A stretch of DNA of 64,000 nt from Alteribacter natronophilus (GCF_006007885.1 NZ_VCRO01000001.1:62001-126000); one strand, 5' to 3'. Counted from the stretch's first letter, positions 24,504-33,030 are shown. The notes: generated by a model not told the origin, from the letters alone. Numbers and translations: made by a program.

Positions 24504-25409
24504 ATGATTGAGGAAAAAGTGATCGAACGGATCAGAAGACTCCCGGGACTGAATCGGGCGGCCTCAATTCGGAAAATCGAGAAAGGCTTCTCGTTTGACG
24601 AAAAGTACGTCGTGGACGGAACCCGGCTGGTACGTATTTTCTCCAGTGAGGAGAGTGCCCGGCGGGAGCAGGAGTTCCAGACACTCCGGGCGCTTTCAAG
24701 GTACTCTGAGCGCATCCCCGTCGTCTATGATTTCGGAAGAATGCCTGGGGAGGACCGCCATTACATGGTCCTCGGGTTTCAGGCCGGGGAGGACGGTGAA
24801 GCGGCCCTCCCGTACATGACAGAGCATGCCCAGTACAGGGCGGGATACGAGGCAGCTGTCGAGCTGAGCCGGCTGCATCGGTTCCAGGCACCTCCGGAAA
24901 CACCGTCCTGGTACGAGGCAAAAAAGAAGAAAAACGACCGTTACATAAAGGGTCTTCTGGAACTGGATGTGGACCCCGGAATGAAAGCGGCGCTTATCAC
25001 TTATGTTCAGGAAAATGAATATCTCATGAAGGATCGCCCGACCCGGTTTCAGCACGACGACTTTCTCCCGTCCAACCTGATTTTTCGTGACGGGCAGTTT
25101 GCCGGGCTCATCGATTTTCAGCGGATGGACTGGGGTGATCCGGCGCACGATCTCCAGAAACTCGGCTTTTTTGCTGTAAATACCAGTATTCCTTTTTCCA
25201 GAGGAGCCCTGGACGGATACAGGGAAAATGCCTTCGAGGGTGACGGCTTCTGGGAGCTGTATTCCTACTACAGCGCCGTTCATGTCATTTCATCCCTCGT
25301 GTGGGGGAAGACGATGGGAGAGGAGAATTACAGGCGGATTTACCAGTATGTCCTGCGGGTGATGGACGATCATGAGCAGTTCACCCGCCTGGTGCCGAAG
25401 TGGTACTGA
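24504..25409 (+). CDS. Aminoglycoside-phosphotransferase-family kinase
   Basis: A protein of 301 residues with the APH/choline-kinase catalytic loop FQHDDFLPSNLIF (His184, Asp186, Asn191). The metal-binding Asp204 lies in LIDFQRMDWGDPAHDL. These enzymes phosphorylate small hydroxylated molecules using ATP or GTP. Members in Bacilli are often fructosamine-, homoserine- or antibiotic-kinase-like, and the acceptor here cannot be deduced. An aaaaggtga site precedes the ATG. Monocistronic. Confidence 0.82.
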   Translation: MIEEKVIERIRRLPGLNRAASIRKIEKGFSFDEKYVVDGTRLVRIFSSEESARREQEFQTLRALSRYSERIPVVYDFGRMPGEDRHYMVLGFQAGEDGEAALPYMTEHAQYRAGYEAAVELSRLHRFQAPPETPSWYEAKKKKNDRYIKGLLELDVDPGMKAALITYVQENEYLMKDRPTRFQHDDFLPSNLIFRDGQFAGLIDFQRMDWGDPAHDLQKLGFFAVNTSIPFSRGALDGYRENAFEGDGFWELYSYYSAVHVISSLVWGKTMGEENYRRIYQYVLRVMDDHEQFTRLVPKWY

Positions 25410-25488
25410 TTTTGCCTCGGCAGATGAGGTTTTAATTGGTCTTTTTCCGGGTAAAAAGCAGTAAAATCACACAAAGGGGTGGTCTGGA

Positions 25489-25701
25489 ATGCTGGTGAGG
25501 ATCAACGCGGTTGAGGAGGATGGCGTGTTCTTTCATGTGAGCGACCCTGACAGGAAGGCAGTAGCAGGCTTTGCCCGGAAAAAAGTGTCCGACCCCGGAG
25601 TCTATAAGCTCAGTGTGATCGGAAAAGGGAGATTCTCCGCAGACCAGAAGAAACACATCAATGAAGAGATTGACCGTCTGTTCAGCCGGTCGTTTCATTA
25701 A
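25489..25701 (+). CDS. Small soluble protein, unknown
   Basis: A protein of 70 residues (MLVRINAVEEDGVFFHVSDP...) with a predicted beta-rich first half and a helical end. An aaaggggtgg site lies before the ATG and an intrinsic terminator follows at 25717. No family is recognised. Confidence 0.65.
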   Translation: MLVRINAVEEDGVFFHVSDPDRKAVAGFARKKVSDPGVYKLSVIGKGRFSADQKKHINEEIDRLFSRSFH

Positions 25702-25716
25702 ACAATATTTGTGCAA

Positions 25717-25747
25717 AATCCGGGTTATTGAAACCCGGATTTTTTTG
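25717..25747 (+). terminator. Intrinsic terminator
   Basis: aatccgggtt pairs with aacccggatt around a short loop and a run of T follows. It ends the 25489-25701 gene. Confidence 0.85.
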
Positions 25748-25818
25748 TGTCTTTCAGTTTCCGGCGGCTGTTTATGGTAAACTTCAATTATCATAATTTA
25801 CCATATAGGGGAGTTTAT

Positions 25819-27060
25819 ATGAAATTGTTTCTGCTGATTGTTTTCGTATTTGCTTTAGGTGCCTGCAGCGATACCGACGGCGGGCTCCACGCCATTACAT
25901 ATGAGGAAGACGAGTACGATTTTTCCTTTGTGGATGCCTACATTGAAGACCGACAGATCATCTTTCTCGGTGAATCCACTCATATCTCAAGGGAATTTAC
26001 CACCGTAAAGGCAGCGCTGGTAAAGTACCTGCACGAGCAGCACGACTATACAACCCTTGCCATGGAGAGTGGAAAAAATGAAATCGATTATCTGAACCAC
26101 TACTGGGATGAATATGACGACCAGTTCATGCTGGAGCAGATGGTGCATTTTGGATGGCACACTCCCGAAATGAAAGACCTGATCGGGTATGCCGGAAACA
26201 CTTCGCTGAACATAAGGGGACTCGACCCGCTGCCGGTGGTGGTAAATGAAAGACGGATCGAGAGGATGGGATTTCAGCAGCTGCTGAAGTCCCGGATTGA
26301 AAATGTCAATGAAGACCTTGCGAATGAATTTATCGAAATCGAAGGCACGTTCCTTCCTTACATGAACGCTCTTCCATTTGAACATGAACAAAAAGCCGAT
26401 CTCGGCGAAGCTCAGGAGATGAAGGCAGATTACGAGAGTCTCCTGGCGGAACTTCAGGAAACTGAAGCGGACGATGATGTGCTCCGTTTTATTGAAGGCA
26501 GAATCGCTGTGCTGGAGGATTTTACGCCTGATTTTCTCGCTGATTACGACATTGAAGGCGTGTATCAGGACTATTTTTCCAGAAGGGATCTGGCGATGTT
26601 CAATGAACTTGATGCACTTCTGGAGGAGAACCCCGATGAAAAAATTATTGTGTGGGGACATAACGCGCACATTCAGAAACAGGCTGAACTTATTGAACAG
26701 ACAGACGAAGGGAATAGAATGCTCTACTACCCGCCGCCTCTTGTACTTGGCACACTTGCGCACGAAGCCTACGGGGAAGCTGCTTATTATGTTGGGCTGT
26801 ATTTCAACCAGGGAGAACTCCTTCTCGGGGGCGGCATGGACAGAATCGAGCCAAAACAGTCAACGGATGAGCTGGAATTTATCTTATCCGGTTACGAGCA
26901 GGAGAAACTTTTTGTGGATTTTAATAATTACGACGGTGAATGGATGACCGACACCCTAACTGCACACGAGAATGGTCACTGGGATTACGGGCTCGTCCCT
27001 GAAGAACAATACGACGCTATCATATTCATCGAAGAGGTCACAGACTACAGACGGCGTTAA
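25819..27060 (+). CDS. Erythromycin-esterase-like lipoprotein
   Basis: A protein of 413 residues. The lipobox LGAC puts the lipidated Cys at residue 16. The rest follows the Ere/succinoglycan-biosynthesis fold: LGESTHISREF near 50 with the catalytic-type Glu-His, IRGLDPLPV near 137, and IVWGHNAHIQKQ near 280. Family members hydrolyse macrolide lactones or other esters through an activated water. Surface anchoring points to an extracellular role. The ATG at 25819 follows tagggga. Confidence 0.82.
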   Translation: MKLFLLIVFVFALGACSDTDGGLHAITYEEDEYDFSFVDAYIEDRQIIFLGESTHISREFTTVKAALVKYLHEQHDYTTLAMESGKNEIDYLNHYWDEYDDQFMLEQMVHFGWHTPEMKDLIGYAGNTSLNIRGLDPLPVVVNERRIERMGFQQLLKSRIENVNEDLANEFIEIEGTFLPYMNALPFEHEQKADLGEAQEMKADYESLLAELQETEADDDVLRFIEGRIAVLEDFTPDFLADYDIEGVYQDYFSRRDLAMFNELDALLEENPDEKIIVWGHNAHIQKQAELIEQTDEGNRMLYYPPPLVLGTLAHEAYGEAAYYVGLYFNQGELLLGGGMDRIEPKQSTDELEFILSGYEQEKLFVDFNNYDGEWMTDTLTAHENGHWDYGLVPEEQYDAIIFIEEVTDYRRR

Positions 27061-27108
27061 ACCGGAGGTGGATGGAAGCGATTTGGATTCCATCCATTTT
27101 TTTCTTTT

Positions 27109-27131
27109 AATACCTCGCAATATAAGGTATT
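27109..27131. promoter_or_regulatory. Candidate PadR operator
   Basis: AATACCT at 27109 and AAGGTATT at 27124 form an inverted repeat with an 8-bp gap, 23 nt before the padR-like start. PadR-type regulators commonly bind such dyads in their own promoters. Autoregulation is inferred. Confidence 0.5.
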
Positions 27132-27153
27132 ATAAAACCAAGAGGTGAATACG

Positions 27154-27504
27154 TTGGAAATAAACAAGGAAGTCCTTAAAGGGCATATTGATACGCTCAT
27201 TCTTTCTCTTTTAATCAAAGAGGATATGTACGGCTATGAGCTGTCGAAACGGGTGAAAGAGCAGAGCGGAGACGCATTCGTTTTAAAGGAAGCGACACTT
27301 TACATGTCACTGAAGCGGCTGGAAAAGAACAGCTGGATCAAGTCCTACTGGGGGGACGAACAGGGGCGTGGCGGTCGAAGAAAGTATTACCGGTTAACTG
27401 ATAAAGGCAAAAACGGCTTCAGGGAGCGGTGCCTGGAGTGGGAGCAGATGAAAAAAGTGATGGATTCATTTTTAGAAGGGGGAAGTAAAAATGAAGCAGA
27501 TTGA
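27154..27504 (+). CDS. PadR-family transcriptional regulator
   Basis: A protein of 116 residues with a winged helix: IDTLILSLLIKEDMYGYELS, then EATLYMSLKRLEKNSWIKSY and GRRKYYRLTDKG. The TTG at 27154 is preferred over GTG at 27145 because agaggtga lies 6 nt upstream. It overlaps the HAAS membrane-protein gene by 14 nt. PadR/HAAS pairs act together, the regulator controlling its partner. The effector is unknown. Confidence 0.88.
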   Translation: MEINKEVLKGHIDTLILSLLIKEDMYGYELSKRVKEQSGDAFVLKEATLYMSLKRLEKNSWIKSYWGDEQGRGGRRKYYRLTDKGKNGFRERCLEWEQMKKVMDSFLEGGSKNEAD

Positions 27505-28141
27505 CGCTTATTTAAACAGGGTGTACAAAAACGCAGAGGGAGAGCCGGAGGAAATTAAAGATTCAAAAGCCGAAATGCGGGACCATCTGCTGGATAAAGT
27601 TCAGGATTATAAGGATCAGGGCAAGTCGGAACAGGAAGCCGTTAACGCTGCTCTAGAGGATTTCGGGGAGGAGAAACAGGTGACAAAAGGTCTGGCCGAG
27701 TTTTTTTATCTCCCTAAAGCCAGATTGCTGCAGAAACTTTTGACCGCATTGTTTTCCGCATTGGTGTTTTCCGGTGCAGCAGCCTGGATCATTTACACCC
27801 CAGAGACACAGCAGATGGAAGGCGTGGCCTATTTCTCGTTTGCTGAACTGTTTCTCCTCTACGGAGCGTATTCCCTTGCGGTATTTCTTTTTGGAGGCAT
27901 TCCCTACTCCATGATTCTGGACGGTGTCGTCAGTAAGGTAAAGCGCAGACACCGCTACCCTGCAGAACTCGCGGTTTACACCCTTGGCGGGATCGTGGTG
28001 AATGTCTGGTTCTTCATCTCTTTGTTTAACCCGTACGGGATTGTCTGGGATCAGGCCGCTCTGTTTCTTTTCCTGGGGATTGCCGCGTCACTTGTGTTTC
28101 TCCATCTGTCCTACATTGTGAAAAAAATCCTGAGGATGTAG
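27491..28141 (+). CDS. HAAS-domain membrane protein
   Basis: A protein of 216 residues. The N-terminal 75 form a HAAS-type helical domain (EIKDSKAEMRDHLLDKVQDY then EAVNAALEDFGEE), followed by four membrane segments near 85-105, 118-140, 160-182 and 186-210. HAAS proteins are commonly encoded with PadR regulators and are thought to interact with them at the membrane. The ribosome site ggggaagt lies within the padR gene end. Confidence 0.82.
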   Translation: MKQIDAYLNRVYKNAEGEPEEIKDSKAEMRDHLLDKVQDYKDQGKSEQEAVNAALEDFGEEKQVTKGLAEFFYLPKARLLQKLLTALFSALVFSGAAAWIIYTPETQQMEGVAYFSFAELFLLYGAYSLAVFLFGGIPYSMILDGVVSKVKRRHRYPAELAVYTLGGIVVNVWFFISLFNPYGIVWDQAALFLFLGIAASLVFLHLSYIVKKILRM

Positions 28142-28169
28142 GGAGTAAAGTTTGCGACGCGAAGTGTCT

Positions 28170-28202
28170 TTTTATAAACTTATATTATATTTGTTTATAA
28201 AA
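28170..28202. promoter_or_regulatory. 10-bp inverted repeat upstream of the DUF6176 gene
   Basis: TTTTATAAAC and GTTTATAAAA, separated by 13 bp, form a perfect inverted repeat. It has no GC-rich stem or T run after it, so an operator is more likely than a terminator. The binding protein is unknown. Confidence 0.45.
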
Positions 28203-28226
28203 TAGTAAACGGAAGTGGTGGAGGGT

Positions 28227-28571
28227 ATGTTGGTAGAGTTAACAAGATTCAGAGTAAAAGAGGGAAAAATGGACAAAGCAAGGGAATGGATCGCTTTTCT
28301 AAATGAGCACTTGGAGTATGTCCTGCTTACCCTGGAAGACGAGAAAATGTACGTGGAAACGATTTTTCATGAAACCCTGGACGGGCGGGACTACCTATAC
28401 TGGTATTCTGTGCAGGGTGAAGGTGGCCAGGACGTGCAGGAATCCGCCCACTGGGTGGATAAGAAGCACCTCGATTACTGGGAGGAATGCATCGATCCAA
28501 CGTTCAGACCGGTGGATCTGAACACTGAAGTGGTAATGATACCAAAGAGAATCAGACAGGAAATGCGCTGA
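28227..28571 (+). CDS. DUF6176-family protein
   Basis: A protein of 114 residues. It matches the DUF6176 pattern: LVELTRFRVKEGKMDKAREW, then LLTLEDEKMYVETIFHE, DYLYWYSVQGEGG and DKKHLDYWEECIDP. This looks like an antibiotic-biosynthesis-monooxygenase-like or dimeric ferredoxin-like fold of unknown function. Candidate starts are ATG 28227 and TTG 28230; a longer GTG start at 28215 is poorly placed relative to the ribosome site. Confidence 0.78.
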   Translation: MLVELTRFRVKEGKMDKAREWIAFLNEHLEYVLLTLEDEKMYVETIFHETLDGRDYLYWYSVQGEGGQDVQESAHWVDKKHLDYWEECIDPTFRPVDLNTEVVMIPKRIRQEMR

Positions 28572-28623
28572 CCGCTGAAAACCATATTTTTCCCTGTTCG
28601 TAAAGATGAAGAGGGGGGAGATA

Positions 28624-29072
28624 ATGATGTACGGACGCGGTTACTGGAAGGTTGAAAATTTCTGAATGCCGTTTATTCTGATCATGACTGTTATTTTAGC
28701 GGTCTTCTATTATTTTCACGAAGGCATGCGGAGGCTTTTAAAGCTTGAAAAAAATCGACTTTTATTTTCAACTATGAATATGAAAACACGTTACATAAGC
28801 GAATCGACTGGATACTGAGAGGCACGTTTTTGACAGTGACACTGGGTTACGGTGCTTACTTATTGATGTTGAATCCGATGGAAATGCCCGCCTTCCAACT
28901 CCATCATGTGGCTATTGGGTTTGGCTTACTGATTACGGCCTTTCAGGTATTTATGGAGTGGAAGTTTGCAGAAGAAAGAAACCGCTGGATTCTCACATTA
29001 AGTGAGCTTGCTTTATTGGCTGTGATACTTATTGCTCTCTACATAACTGATTTTTTCTGGCTTTTTCAGTGA
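28624..29072 (+). pseudogene. Disrupted tandem duplicate of the adjacent membrane-protein gene
   Basis: The frame begins MMYGRGYWKVENF with a ggggggaga site. It meets TGA at about 28663, where the intact paralog (29138-29593) has TGG in EYFWLILF. It continues FHEGMRRLLKLEKN (paralog YEGMRMMLKLEKK), shifts frame near the seven-A run at 28746-28752, and then continues NYEYENTLHKRIDWILRGTF (paralog SYNHMNNLHKRIDWSLRGVF) to the stop. Two independent lesions indicate a pseudogene, unless they are sequencing errors. Confidence 0.8.
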
Positions 29073-29137
29073 TTATTTCCAGAGTGTTTTCCTGAAAAGC
29101 CGGAAAATCCGTTATTCTGTTCAGGGGAGGAATGATC

Positions 29138-29593
29138 ATGTCACCAATGTATACATACGGCCTGCCCGAATACTTCTGGCTGATTCTTTTTGGGAGTATC
29201 GCAGGCATCTTTGCAATTGGATATTTATCATACGAAGGCATGCGCATGATGCTGAAGTTGGAGAAAAAGCCGTACTTCAGCTATAACCATATGAATAATC
29301 TTCATAAACGTATTGACTGGTCGTTGAGGGGAGTGTTTGTAGCTGCCGTTTTCGGTTACTGGTTATTATTTTTGGGCCTGCGTGTAATGGACCAGCCGAC
29401 CATTAATCTCCATCACTTGTTTTTTGGGTATGCGATTGCCGTTACTGCGCTCCAGACAGTCATGGAATGGAAGTATGCGGAAGAGAAAAAAGCGTGGATT
29501 TTGACTGCAAGCCAGCTGTCAATGCTCCTCATTATCGTATCTGTTCTATTTGCGACCGATTTCTTTGGAATGCTTCCCCCTTTAAGGGATTGA
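29138..29593 (+). CDS. Four-helix membrane protein (intact paralog)
   Basis: A protein of 151 residues with membrane segments near 10-30, 63-83, 91-112 and 125-145. The ATG at 29138 is 7 nt from ggggagg; an ATG at 29132 is too close. The central NLHKRIDW block and the C-terminal TVMEWKYAEEKKAWIL block are shared with the disrupted copy upstream. Function unknown. Confidence 0.75.
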   Translation: MSPMYTYGLPEYFWLILFGSIAGIFAIGYLSYEGMRMMLKLEKKPYFSYNHMNNLHKRIDWSLRGVFVAAVFGYWLLFLGLRVMDQPTINLHHLFFGYAIAVTALQTVMEWKYAEEKKAWILTASQLSMLLIIVSVLFATDFFGMLPPLRD

Positions 29594-29664
29594 GCAAATC
29601 GCTTTTAAGTGGGCCCGGCCGGGCTTATGATAAAAGAAATCATAACGCCAGGGAGGAGATTTCA

Positions 29665-30147
29665 ATGCCGGAAACTGTACACGATTTCTCAGTTCAAAAA
29701 CCGGACGGGGAGGAAGTATCTCTGGAAAACTACAAAGGCCAGCCGATGGTGATTGTGAACACGGCTACCAAGTGCGGTCTTTCGGGACAGTTTAAGGAGC
29801 TCGAGCGGCTGCATCAGACGTATAAAGATGACGGCCTCGCCGTTCTCGGTTTTCCGTGCAACCAGTTTATGAACCAGGAGCCGCTGTCGGACGATGAAAT
29901 GACGGCTGCCTGCGAGCGGGATTTCGGCGTCACGTTTCCCCTGTTTGCAAAAATTAAGGTAAACGGCGACGATGCACATCCCCTTTACAAACATCTGAAA
30001 GCCTCTCAGAAAGGGGTTCTCAGCTCCGAGATTAAGTGGAATTTCACAAAGTTTCTCGTGGACAGAGACGGAACCGTCGTTAAGCGCTACTCACCGCAGA
30101 CATCGCCGAAAAAAATGGAGGAAGATGTCCAGGGTCTTCTGAAATAA
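29665..30147 (+). CDS. bsaA: Glutathione peroxidase family thiol peroxidase
   Basis: A protein of 160 residues with the catalytic Cys37 in NTATKCGLSGQ, followed by LGFPCNQFMNQEP with the second redox Cys, and KWNFTKFLVDRDG with the catalytic Trp and Asn. Bacillus members use thioredoxin rather than glutathione to reduce peroxides. The ATG at 29665 follows gggaggag. A terminator follows at 30157. Confidence 0.93.
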   Translation: MPETVHDFSVQKPDGEEVSLENYKGQPMVIVNTATKCGLSGQFKELERLHQTYKDDGLAVLGFPCNQFMNQEPLSDDEMTAACERDFGVTFPLFAKIKVNGDDAHPLYKHLKASQKGVLSSEIKWNFTKFLVDRDGTVVKRYSPQTSPKKMEEDVQGLLK

Positions 30148-30156
30148 GCAGTCGAG

Positions 30157-30189
30157 AAAGCCTTCCGCAGTCTGTGCGGAAGGCTTTTA
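30157..30189 (+). terminator. Intrinsic terminator of the peroxidase gene
   Basis: aaagccttccgca pairs perfectly with tgcggaaggcttt across a 5-nt loop. Confidence 0.85.
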
Positions 30190-30225
30190 CATGGTTTCCC
30201 GGCCCGAAGCAGCCCGGAATACAGC

Positions 30226-30340
30226 TAAGTACAAGTAAATCTGAATAAGTACAGAAAAAATCAAATAAGTACAAGAAAATCTGATTTACAGATAAAATTA
30301 AAAAAGTACAAGTAAATCGAACTAAGACAGAAAAAATCAG
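30226..30340 (+). repeat. About 20-bp tandem array, 5-6 degenerate copies
   Basis: taagtaca-like units start at 30226, 30246 and 30266; a decayed unit lies at 30286 and later units near 30302 and 30323. A-rich tails follow each. It occupies the gap between the peroxidase terminator and the ECF sigma operon promoter. Confidence 0.7.
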
Positions 30341-30350
30341 AGGACCCACC

Positions 30351-30377
30351 AACCATTAACCGTCCTCCGTCGTCTAA
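30351..30377 (+). promoter_or_regulatory. Candidate ECF-type autoregulatory promoter
   Basis: AAC at 30351 followed 17 bp later by CGTCTAA at 30371 resembles the AAC-N16-17-CGTC pattern of Bacillus extracytoplasmic-function sigma promoters. It lies 33 nt before the sigma gene, the place expected for self-activation. The -35 element is poorly conserved. Confidence 0.4.
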
Positions 30378-30409
30378 TAGACAGAGACAGAAAGAGAGGT
30401 GAAACACCG

Positions 30410-30970
30410 GTGAATGAAGCGGAGATTGAGTTTGACAGAATAGCAGGCGATAGTCTGGAACACAGGGAAGAGATCGTGGATCAATTGATCAGCACCTACG
30501 GGGACAGAATCTTGCATCTGGCTTATACATACGTGAAAAACGAAGCCACGGCGGAGGATCTGACCCAGGATGTTTTTATAAAGTGCTACGAGAAACTGGG
30601 CCAGTTTAACGGCAGGTCATCACTGAAAACGTGGCTGTACCGGGTGGCGGCCAACCATTTCAAAGATTATCTTAAAAGCTGGCATCACAGAAAGCTGACC
30701 CTTAATGAAAAAGTACTCTCCTGCATCCCCACCCCAGACCGAAACGTGGAGGAAACGGTGGTAGCAAAAGACGATGAACAGCAGCTGGCCGACGCTGTTA
30801 TGGCGCTGCCTGTAAAATACCGGGAAGTGGTGTTTCTTCATTATTACGAAGAGCTCACCATCACTGAAATCAGCGGTGTAACTGGAGAAAATATAAGCAC
30901 GCTGAAAACGAGGCTCGTCCGGGCGCGCCAGCTGCTGAAGGAAGCGATAAGCAGGGAGGGATTGGAATGA
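30410..30970 (+). CDS. ECF-like RNA polymerase sigma factor
   Basis: A protein of 186 residues. Region 2 is clear (AEDLTQDVFIKCYEKLGQF, then SLKTWLYRVAANHFKDYL) and region 4 ends it (LPVKYREVVFLHYYEELTIT, then ISTLKTRLVRARQLL). The GTG at 30410 follows agaggtga. It overlaps the PadR-like gene by 4 nt, and there is no classic anti-sigma gene; the PadR-like protein and the HAAS membrane protein may take that role (inference). Confidence 0.9.
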   Translation: MNEAEIEFDRIAGDSLEHREEIVDQLISTYGDRILHLAYTYVKNEATAEDLTQDVFIKCYEKLGQFNGRSSLKTWLYRVAANHFKDYLKSWHHRKLTLNEKVLSCIPTPDRNVEETVVAKDDEQQLADAVMALPVKYREVVFLHYYEELTITEISGVTGENISTLKTRLVRARQLLKEAISREGLE

Positions 30971-31401
30971 AGGATCCGTTATCGAAGGTAAAAACTGCCA
31001 TGAGTGATCACACGTTCAAAAATCTTACATTTTCAAAAGAACGAAAACAGGGCGTAAAAGAGGCAATCCGCGAAAAGAAGCGTCACGCAGGGCTTGCTTC
31101 CTGGTCGGAGGAAACGCTCATTTCTCTCCTGCAGTCCGTCAAAACTGAAGCGCGGGACGGGTACGCCATTTCGGTCATTCTATTTCAGAGGCATGACCGC
31201 ACCTTCGAAAGGAAGGAAGGCGAGCTCTACACGCTTCTGCATATGCTGGAAAACAAAGAAATTCTCAGTGCTTCCTGGAAAAATGACCGGAAATACTACG
31301 CCCTTACCGGAAAAGGAAAGAAGTATCTGGCCGCCAGCCAGGAGAAAAGCACGGTTCAAAGCCCTGTTCTGAGAAAACTGATCGAGGAGGCGGCGCTGTG
31401 A
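30967..31401 (+). CDS. PadR-like winged-helix protein with N-terminal extension
   Basis: A protein of 144 residues. About 45 basic residues precede a PadR-like domain (TLISLLQSVKTEARDGYAIS, then EGELYTLLHMLENKEILSAS and DRKYYALTGKGKKYL). It is the second gene of the sigma operon and overlaps both neighbours by 4 nt, indicating translational coupling. The extension is unlike ordinary PadR proteins. Confidence 0.78.
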   Translation: MKDPLSKVKTAMSDHTFKNLTFSKERKQGVKEAIREKKRHAGLASWSEETLISLLQSVKTEARDGYAISVILFQRHDRTFERKEGELYTLLHMLENKEILSASWKNDRKYYALTGKGKKYLAASQEKSTVQSPVLRKLIEEAAL

Positions 31402-32714
31402 GCAGACAGGCTTTTGATGAATTTCTATTAAAAGTGACCTCCCGTGTAAAAGCAAGAGGGGCTCACCCAATGATAAAAAAAGAACTACACAGCCATCTGG
31501 AGGAGCTTCGGGATTCCTACGGGAAGAGGGGCCATCCGGAAAATGAGGCGGAGGAGCTCGCTGTTGAGCAGATGGGCAATCCGTACACGGTCGGTGACAG
31601 GCTCAACCGGATCCATAAACCGCGGATGGACTGGATTCTCATTGCGCTTTTTGCCATGATCGCAGGTGCCGGGCTACTTACAGCTTTTGGAGCAGCTTCC
31701 CATGTATCCCTACCGGCTTACTACTTTCTTGAGCGCCAGGTCATCTGGTATACGATTGCCCTTGTTTTTCTTGTTTCCGTGCTGTTTTTTGATTACCGCA
31801 GGCTCGCAAAGCGGCACTTTCTTTTTTACGCGGCAGGGCTGTTTCTCCTTGTATTGACTGCTCTTTTCGGTGTCAGTGTGAACGGGATGCAGAGGTGGCT
31901 GGCAATTGGCGGCTTAACCATTGACGGAGGCATGTTTGCGCTCCTGTTTCTGTTTCTTGCATGGGCTGGGATTTTCAGCAGCATTCAAACGTTCAGAACC
32001 TGGAAATGGCAGCTCGGATTATCGGCGATGCTCTGGGTTCCGGTATTCATTTTCATCTCGCTGCCCCATGTGGTGCTCGCGATCATTTATTTATTGTCTG
32101 TAACAGGCATGTTCCTGTTCGCGGGTGGGTACCGCAGCACTTTCAGGAAGATGGCGGCAGGCAATCTGGTTTTTGCAGTCATGGGGCTCGCCATAATCTT
32201 TATTACAGCACCACCATACATGTTGGACCGGCTTAGCGGCTTTCTCGATCCGGCTGCGTATGCGAGCGATTACGGCTACATTTATGTATTGGTTCGTGAT
32301 GCTTTGTCGCAGGCCGGGTGGTTCGGGAACGGTCTGTTAAGTACCGGACATAATATCCCTGAGGCCCACACCGATCTCGCGTTTGCGTATCTCGTCTATG
32401 CCCTCGGCTGGGTGTTCGGCATCTTTCTCTGTCTGCTACTTCTTGCTTTTATCTGGCGGATCAGCCGCAATGCATCTAAAACACCGGACCACTTCGGAAG
32501 GCTTCTCGTGATCGGCGGCGCCACGATGTTCAGTGTCCCAGCGGTCTGGAATATCATGATGGCGTTCGGGCTCATGCCGATTGCAGGCGTATCTCTCCCA
32601 TTTGTCAGCTACGGAGGCAGCATGCTCATGTTTTACGCGGTGATTCTCGGGCTGATTCTGAACGTATACCGGAGAAAGGACATCGTGGAGCCAACGATGG
32701 TTTCGCAGAAATAG
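31398..32714 (+). CDS. HAAS-FtsW/RodA/SpoVE fusion membrane protein
   Basis: A protein of 438 residues. Residues 1-75 are a HAAS-like domain (IKKELHSHLEELRDSYGKRG, then AEELAVEQMGNP). The rest is a SEDS protein with about ten membrane helices, ending with the family block IAGVSLPFVSYGGSMLMFY. SEDS proteins polymerise peptidoglycan glycan strands at the outer membrane face. As the last gene of an ECF sigma/PadR operon it suggests an envelope-stress-controlled cell wall enzyme. GTG start. Confidence 0.88.
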   Translation: MSRQAFDEFLLKVTSRVKARGAHPMIKKELHSHLEELRDSYGKRGHPENEAEELAVEQMGNPYTVGDRLNRIHKPRMDWILIALFAMIAGAGLLTAFGAASHVSLPAYYFLERQVIWYTIALVFLVSVLFFDYRRLAKRHFLFYAAGLFLLVLTALFGVSVNGMQRWLAIGGLTIDGGMFALLFLFLAWAGIFSSIQTFRTWKWQLGLSAMLWVPVFIFISLPHVVLAIIYLLSVTGMFLFAGGYRSTFRKMAAGNLVFAVMGLAIIFITAPPYMLDRLSGFLDPAAYASDYGYIYVLVRDALSQAGWFGNGLLSTGHNIPEAHTDLAFAYLVYALGWVFGIFLCLLLLAFIWRISRNASKTPDHFGRLLVIGGATMFSVPAVWNIMMAFGLMPIAGVSLPFVSYGGSMLMFYAVILGLILNVYRRKDIVEPTMVSQK

Positions 32715-32720
32715 CGAGTC

Positions 32721-32956
32721 GAGGCTGGGACTTAAAGAAAGTGTTTAGATTAGAATCCAAATACAAAGTTCACAAGCGGATGAAATATTCGCCGACTCCT
32801 GCGGGAGGAAAAGCGCAGGTGAGACCCCGCAGTGCGAAGCACGCGGAGGCTCAGCCGCTTCCCGCGGAAAGCGGCGTATATTTCAGGAGCGATTTACCTG
32901 CGACACGAATTGATTGTTCGGATTTTCATCTATTAAAACACTTCTGTCCGAGCCTC
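32721..32956 (+). mobile_element. MITE-like dispersed repeat, copy 1
   Basis: About 236 bp bounded by gaggctgggac and gtccgagcctc (imperfect terminal inverted repeats). An inner inverted pair is GAAATATTCGCCG at 32782 and CGGCGTATATTTC at 32872, with a GC-rich middle. A second copy in opposite orientation lies at 55757-55991. No transposase is encoded; the frames across it are artefacts. No target duplication was established. Confidence 0.7.
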
Positions 32957-33030
32957 TTTTGCCTCTGCTGTAAAAGTGGCGTTCTGTGATATTATGAAAC
33001 TAACAATTTTATCCATGAGGGAGGGTCTCA

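Noticed and set aside
32741-32989. Arg/Pro/Ser-rich frame in the dispersed element
   Set aside because: The same frame appears in copy 2 only because the DNA repeat is shared; no ribosome site and the element is non-coding.
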